Positions 43,872 to 46,681 of a DNA stretch of 46,681 bases are shown piece after piece; the stretch's first letter is position 1; each line of letters starts with the position of its first letter. Both the position numbers and the translations under genes were made by a program. The stretch is taken from contig JAKSJO010000020.1 in the NCBI GenBank assembly GCA_024398125.1, forward strand, positions 1 to 46,681, given 5' to 3'. The notes beneath the pieces were generated by a model. That model was not told where the DNA came from and made no database searches. It worked only from the letters and a program-made list of their open reading frames with translations. Source of the DNA: Bacteroidales bacterium. Lineage in GTDB: Bacteria; Bacteroidota; Bacteroidia; Bacteroidales; UBA932.

Positions 43872-44021
43872 TAAAAACTTTCGTCTCTTTCGGTAATGCG
43901 GGGTTATAAGCGGTAATACATACCCTTCATTTGTTTCACCTGCGTTACACCCACTTATCTCATCTATTTATATACTGCGCTGATATATAGTAAGTTATAC
44001 ACTGTTATTCTGCGCCCTGCA
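43872..44021. other. AT-rich non-coding stretch before the second hairpin
   Basis: No gene is seen. It has TTTCACC and TTACACC as a pair (43934-43940 and 43945-43951), a TA-rich stretch with TATATA motifs, and at its right end the perfect palindrome CCCTGCAGGG (44015-44024) that runs into GGGACCACA. It could be the end of an integrated element, but no recombinase is in the window. Confidence 0.4.
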
Positions 44022-44073
44022 GGGACCACAAAAATAAGGGCCCGCCTTTGGCGAGCTCTTATTTTGTGGTCCC
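44022..44073. repeat. Second long hairpin with tRNA-Met-like ends
   Basis: The left arm starts GGGACCACA (44022-44030) as at the tRNA-Met 3' end; the right arm ends TGTGGTCCC. The inner stem (AATAAGGG..CCGCC with GGCGAGC..TTATT) pairs with a bulged A, one wobble and one mismatch but its sequence is different from the inner stem of the hairpin at 42346-42400. No complete tRNA is attached. Confidence 0.8.
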
Positions 44074-44087
44074 AAGGGGGGATCTTC

Positions 44088-44187
44088 TATCATAAGGGGC
44101 TCCGCCCCTAACACCCTCGGCCTTCGGCCGCGCCGCAGAAGCGGCGTCTGCGTGCCACCCTAGGCCGTTGGCTCGGCCTCTGAGAGA
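44088..44187. repeat. 100-bp GC-rich multi-hairpin module, copy 2
   Basis: 97 of 100 bases match copy 1 at 42409-42508. The fourth hairpin is stronger here (GGCCG/CGGCC). The right end provides the last codons and the stop of the DUF2442-HTH gene (the minus-strand tail LSEAEPTA). It sits 14 bp after the second long hairpin. Confidence 0.92.
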
Positions 44188-44639
44188 AATTGTTTCTTGC
44201 CTGTGTTGTCGGGCTTATATCCTTCTGCAATACCGAAACTGCAGTACTCCATGCCCAATCTGTGTATTGCCTCGATTATCTCCTGTTCTCTGGCAAGGGA
44301 TGGTTTCTTGAAACCATTGATATAGTTTCTCAGGAGCGTGGCGTTGATGCCTATTTTTTTGGCGAATTCCGCGATGTTGATCTCTTTGTGCGCGAGAAAG
44401 AATTTCTGGATTCTTGATGGAATCGCATCCTCATATTCGAAACTCTCAAAGGAGATGTCCTCATCGAGGTCTCTCCAATGGAATCCGGTAAAACCGACAG
44501 TATAGTTGTTGCGTTCCTCGTCGCTGGCACTCAACAGAGCCGGATACCATAGGATTGACTGCTTCAGCTTTCTGCCAGTCTCGTCTTCGGCATAAATGTA
44601 TTCCGTGTCGAATGACAGGTTGCGTAGTGTCTTCATCAT
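44160..44639 (-). CDS. DUF2442 and helix-turn-helix protein (antitoxin-like)
   Basis: The 159-residue protein has a DUF2442-like region at about 45-65 (FTGFHWRDLDEDISFESF) and an XRE-type HTH at about 85-115 (NIAEFAKKIGINATLLRNYINGFKKPS). Its last residues and stop come from the 100-bp repeat module. Its start overlaps the stop of the DUF4160 gene by 4 nt (ATGA). DUF2442/DUF4160 pairs are often adjacent and look like toxin-antitoxin modules, with the HTH partner as antitoxin-repressor; this is not proved. Confidence 0.72.
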   Translation of the reverse strand: MMKTLRNLSFDTEYIYAEDETGRKLKQSILWYPALLSASDEERNNYTVGFTGFHWRDLDEDISFESFEYEDAIPSRIQKFFLAHKEINIAEFAKKIGINATLLRNYINGFKKPSLAREQEIIEAIHRLGMEYCSFGIAEGYKPDNTGKKQFLSEAEPTA

Positions 44640-44875
44640 CTTTCAAAGTGTTCCTTCCACCGCTTTATAATGATATCTTTATTCTCAGAGATCACGGATT
44701 CTATTTTCTTCTGATCTTTGGTTTTGATACCATGTGTTTCTCTTAAAACGAATCTCCCTTCCTCCCAATCGTAGATTGAATATCCATCATTTCCTTCCAC
44801 ATGTACGTGAATCGGCTCATGTTCGCGACTGTAGAAGAAGAAAGAGTATCCGAAGAATCTGAATATCTCAGGCAT
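44636..44875 (-). CDS. DUF4160 protein (toxin-like partner)
   Basis: The 79-residue product has the DUF4160 pattern GYSFFFYSREHEPIHVHVEGNDG and a short C-terminal helix with KRWKEHF. Histidines HVHV are conserved in the family. It is upstream of, and overlaps by 4 nt, the DUF2442-HTH gene, so the two are translated together. No biochemical role is known for certain. Confidence 0.8.
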   Translation of the reverse strand: MPEIFRFFGYSFFFYSREHEPIHVHVEGNDGYSIYDWEEGRFVLRETHGIKTKDQKKIESVISENKDIIIKRWKEHFER

Positions 44876-44924
44876 GGTTCAATACTTTCAGCAAAGATGG
44901 GTATTATATTTAATACCTGCAAGC

Positions 44925-45272
44925 CTATTTCTTGTATTCCCTGGCTTTTTGTATCGCCATCTGTGCCTCCATGATAGCAGATTGAGGAACATCCGGGTCA
45001 GTCTTTATTCCGAACGTGAAGAACTCATCTTGGTCATCAATTCTAGCCTTTTCTCTCACCTTATAGAGTTTTCTTGGAAGTTTGTTCAGTGCTACCCTCT
45101 TCCCATTCAGCAGATAGATAACGCCTGAATCAGTGGATCTGATTTCAATTGTCGATGTCTCTATTGACTGCTGTCCGGTAACGGGAAGCGATTTCTGGAC
45201 ACTGCAAGAGGATATGAGAACAAACACGGAGATGATTGCCAAACCACCCTTGATAGAACTTGAAGCACTCAT
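44925..45272 (-). CDS. Small lipoprotein with ExbD/TolR-like C-terminal region, copy 2
   Basis: This 115-residue paralogue is identical to copy 1 except IMEAQ for IMDVQ (two changes) and one K to R change. The duplicated DNA spans about 350 bp; the six base differences all lie in the last 120 bp of the gene, the signal peptide and middle being identical. It follows the LytTR gene by 37 nt. An upstream in-frame ATG at 45377 lies inside the LytTR gene and was rejected. The lipobox Cys is residue 23. Confidence 0.74.
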   Translation of the reverse strand: MSASSSIKGGLAIISVFVLISSCSVQKSLPVTGQQSIETSTIEIRSTDSGVIYLLNGKRVALNKLPRKLYKVREKARIDDQDEFFTFGIKTDPDVPQSAIMEAQMAIQKAREYKK

Positions 45273-45309
45273 AAGAAATATACTTGTTTGTGGTGTATTG
45301 AATCTATTT

Positions 45310-46008
45310 TTACTCTGGAATGTATTTCTTGGAACTCGAGAGACGCATTTCTCCCAAAGCAACGTATCCGGAGCCAATTTCAGTTATGTAGTCTCTGTTT
45401 ACAAGAAAAGAGCGACTGATTCTTGTGAATCCCTTGCCCAGGAGGTTCTCCCACTGACCGATAGGTGTCTTGTTCCTGAATTTCTCGCCATTAGAGGCAT
45501 GGATCCAGACCTCGGTGTCATTGGATTCAATGTAAAGAATTTCCGACTGCTTCATCTGGAGATGCTTGCGATTCGAGATAAAATCAATCAGTTGATCTTT
45601 TACTGGGAAGTGCTTGTCAAGGTAGAGTTCCGTGAAATAATCTCCTGCAAGCAGGACCAGCACCATGACAACAAGGAAGGCGGGGTTGGTAAGGACGGGA
45701 GGGGTGCCTAGATCCTGAACCTGGAATGTACCATCCATTAGGTATATCGTCCAGGAAACACTGAAAACCAATGCAAAGCATAGAGCCAGTAACATCAGGC
45801 TCACGAAAGCAATGCTCTTCAGGTCTATTGAAATATTTCCTATAGGTCGATTTGGGAAAATGATTTTAGCAATCAGGGCCGCTGGAACGAAAGCAAGCCC
45901 ATACATCAATGCATATATGAAGCTCAGACCAAGGCTGGTCAGGATGATTGATATCGTCAGTACCGCAATCATCCAGTAGCCAAGTATTATGACAATCCGT
46001 TTCCACAT
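45310..46008 (-). CDS. Membrane-anchored LytTR-type transcriptional regulator
   Basis: The 232-residue protein has four TM helices in residues 1-125 and a C-terminal LytTR DNA-binding domain (about 140-232, with the typical FTRISRSFLVNRDYI). There is no response-regulator domain. Such membrane LytTR proteins probably respond to a signal in or near the membrane and often control neighbouring genes. It starts an apparent minus-strand operon with the copy 2 lipoprotein, and is divergent from the ExbB-like gene. Confidence 0.88.
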   Translation of the reverse strand: MWKRIVIILGYWMIAVLTISIILTSLGLSFIYALMYGLAFVPAALIAKIIFPNRPIGNISIDLKSIAFVSLMLLALCFALVFSVSWTIYLMDGTFQVQDLGTPPVLTNPAFLVVMVLVLLAGDYFTELYLDKHFPVKDQLIDFISNRKHLQMKQSEILYIESNDTEVWIHASNGEKFRNKTPIGQWENLLGKGFTRISRSFLVNRDYITEIGSGYVALGEMRLSSSKKYIPE

Positions 46009-46015
46009 TTCAATT

Positions 46016-46023
46016 CAAAAGTA
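46016..46023 (-). promoter_or_regulatory. -7 element for the LytTR gene
   Basis: The minus strand reads TACTTTTG only 8 nt before the LytTR start codon, giving a very short or no leader. Confidence 0.55.
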
Positions 46024-46096
46024 CGAAAAAAATACACCATAAATGTCACAAAAGGCTTTACAAGGGGATAAAGTGGACTTCCAGAGGGATAATTCT

Positions 46097-46127
46097 TTGC
46101 TTGACTCTTCGGGTATGAATAGTTTTG
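46097..46127 (+). promoter_or_regulatory. Promoter for the ExbB-like gene
   Basis: TTG at 46097-46099 and TAGTTTTG at 46120-46127 have a 20-nt spacer. The start would fall about 10 nt before the ATG at 46144. It is divergent from the LytTR promoter, a usual place for autoregulation. Confidence 0.65.
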
Positions 46128-46143
46128 CAAAAACAAAAAAGAC

Positions 46144-46482
46144 ATGAATATGGTACTTTCAACTTCTATCTCACAATTGTTCTTCCTCGGTGGACCATTT
46201 CAAATGATTCTTCTCACAATTCTTTTGGCAACTGTGTTTTTTGCTGCATGGAAAGCTCCGCGCTGGGTGGATGATATCGGTGGCATTGCATTAGGATTCA
46301 GCGTCCTGTTCAGTGCGTTCAATTTTGCAAGAGCGGCGGGGGTCGTCATCGAATGTAATGGAGAGATTCACCCTTCCGTCGTCTGGGGAGGACTCAGATG
46401 TACGGCAATCCTTCTCGCGTACGGACTGATTATCTTCATCATATCGCGTTTTGTCTATATGATCCAAAAGCCAAGAATCTGA
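46144..46482 (+). CDS. Short membrane protein resembling MotA/TolQ/ExbB proton channels
   Basis: The 112-residue protein has three hydrophobic helices (about 15-35, 45-65, 85-105). The segments FFLGGPFQMILLTILL and GGIALGFSVLFSAFNFARA, then VVWGGLRCTAILLAYGLIIF, resemble the short MotA/TolQ/ExbB-like proteins seen in Bacteroidota, but it is about half the normal ExbB length. It is divergent from a LytTR gene. With the ExbD-like lipoprotein nearby a functional link is possible but speculative. Confidence 0.6.
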   Translation: MNMVLSTSISQLFFLGGPFQMILLTILLATVFFAAWKAPRWVDDIGGIALGFSVLFSAFNFARAAGVVIECNGEIHPSVVWGGLRCTAILLAYGLIIFIISRFVYMIQKPRI

Positions 46483-46681
46483 TTCATGATTCTACATTGT
46501 ACATCAAGCCTTGTCTGTATGTGCTTGCCGTGTCATTATTGATATCTTGTTCGGCAGGCACATCGGATTTATTGACATCAACTTCGAAAAAAGCCATTCT
46601 GAGGCATATGCACTGTATCTGATCGGCTTTAAGACTATTCATGAGATTTTGTGTGAATACCGTTACTATGGAAATGGCATC
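46483..46681 (+). other. Coding-like tail at the right edge, not resolved
   Basis: One frame has a lipoprotein-like signal (CLYVLAVSLLISCSAG) but stops at 46620-46622 and has no nearby ATG. Another frame is open to the window end with a plausible sequence (FEKSHSEAYALYLIGFKTI) and no ATG. It may be the start of a gene with a frameshift or unusual start, or only chance. Confidence 0.25.

Noticed and set aside
45273-45377. 35-residue extension of the copy 2 lipoprotein
   Set aside because: It overlaps the LytTR gene end, and copy 1 has no such extension; the signal peptide starts at ATG 45272.
46398-46622. 74-codon ORF overlapping the ExbB-like gene
   Set aside because: Its first half is a shadow frame of the ExbB-like gene; only the later lipoprotein-like part is odd and is listed separately.

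Overview
The window looks like chromosome of a Bacteroidota member, most likely order Bacteroidales. Supports are the TAnnTTTG (mostly TATCTTTG) -7 promoter motif with TTG about 19-21 nt upstream, weak Shine-Dalgarno use, and phylum-typical families: DUF4270 lipoprotein, DUF3098, DUF4294, a glycogen-synthase protein reduced to its N-terminal domain, a NagB/PIG-L fusion, and the sigma54 activator-lptE-TPR-secG cluster. Genus cannot be decided from the sequence alone.

Layout. (1) 1-1292: the end of an S10-type operon (rpsS end, rplV, rpsC). (2) 1293-11577: about 10 kb of ordinary housekeeping genes where rplP would normally follow rpsC: a TlpA-like lipoprotein, uvrC, pnuC, a lone acpP, DUF4270 with a Gly/Tyr tract, a GlgA-N-like protein, ftsX, DUF3098, uppP, an LpxH-type hydrolase and DUF4294. 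(3) 11578-22147: the rest of the S10 operon plus the spc and alpha operons, rplP to rplQ, with secY, map, infA and rpoA, closed by a strong terminator. (4) 22336-33833: a LacI regulator with the NagB-like fusion, recO, tRNA-Leu, aroB, a ClpB without its N-domain, secG, a TPR protein, lptE, a sigma54 activator, and a divergent OmpA-like/TPR lipoprotein that appears highly expressed. (5) 33900-37403: the str operon rpsL-rpsG-fusA, ending with rpsJ and a terminator. (6) 37441-42163: a tricorn-like S41 protease, a BASS transporter and a gamma-carbonic anhydrase. (7) 42236-46681: an accessory region beginning at a tRNA-Met.

The most striking core-genome feature is that the str-S10-spc-alpha supercluster, usually continuous in this phylum, is broken at two places (rpsJ/rplC and rpsC/rplP) and permuted. 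The exposed ends carry candidate promoters and terminators, and the intervening genes are core genes rather than mobile DNA.

The accessory tail has the least familiar structure. The 3' end of tRNA-Met is one arm of a long hairpin. A second hairpin 1.7 kb away has the same GGGACCACA/TGTGGTCCC ends but a different stem. Each hairpin is followed by a nearly identical 100-bp GC-rich module made of several small hairpins. Between and beside these lie a RhuM/PLD-like protein, a DUF4160/DUF2442-HTH toxin-antitoxin-like pair, two almost identical copies of a small lipoprotein with ExbD/TolR-like sequence features, a membrane-anchored LytTR regulator and a short ExbB/MotA-like membrane protein. No integrase, transposase or CRISPR array was seen.
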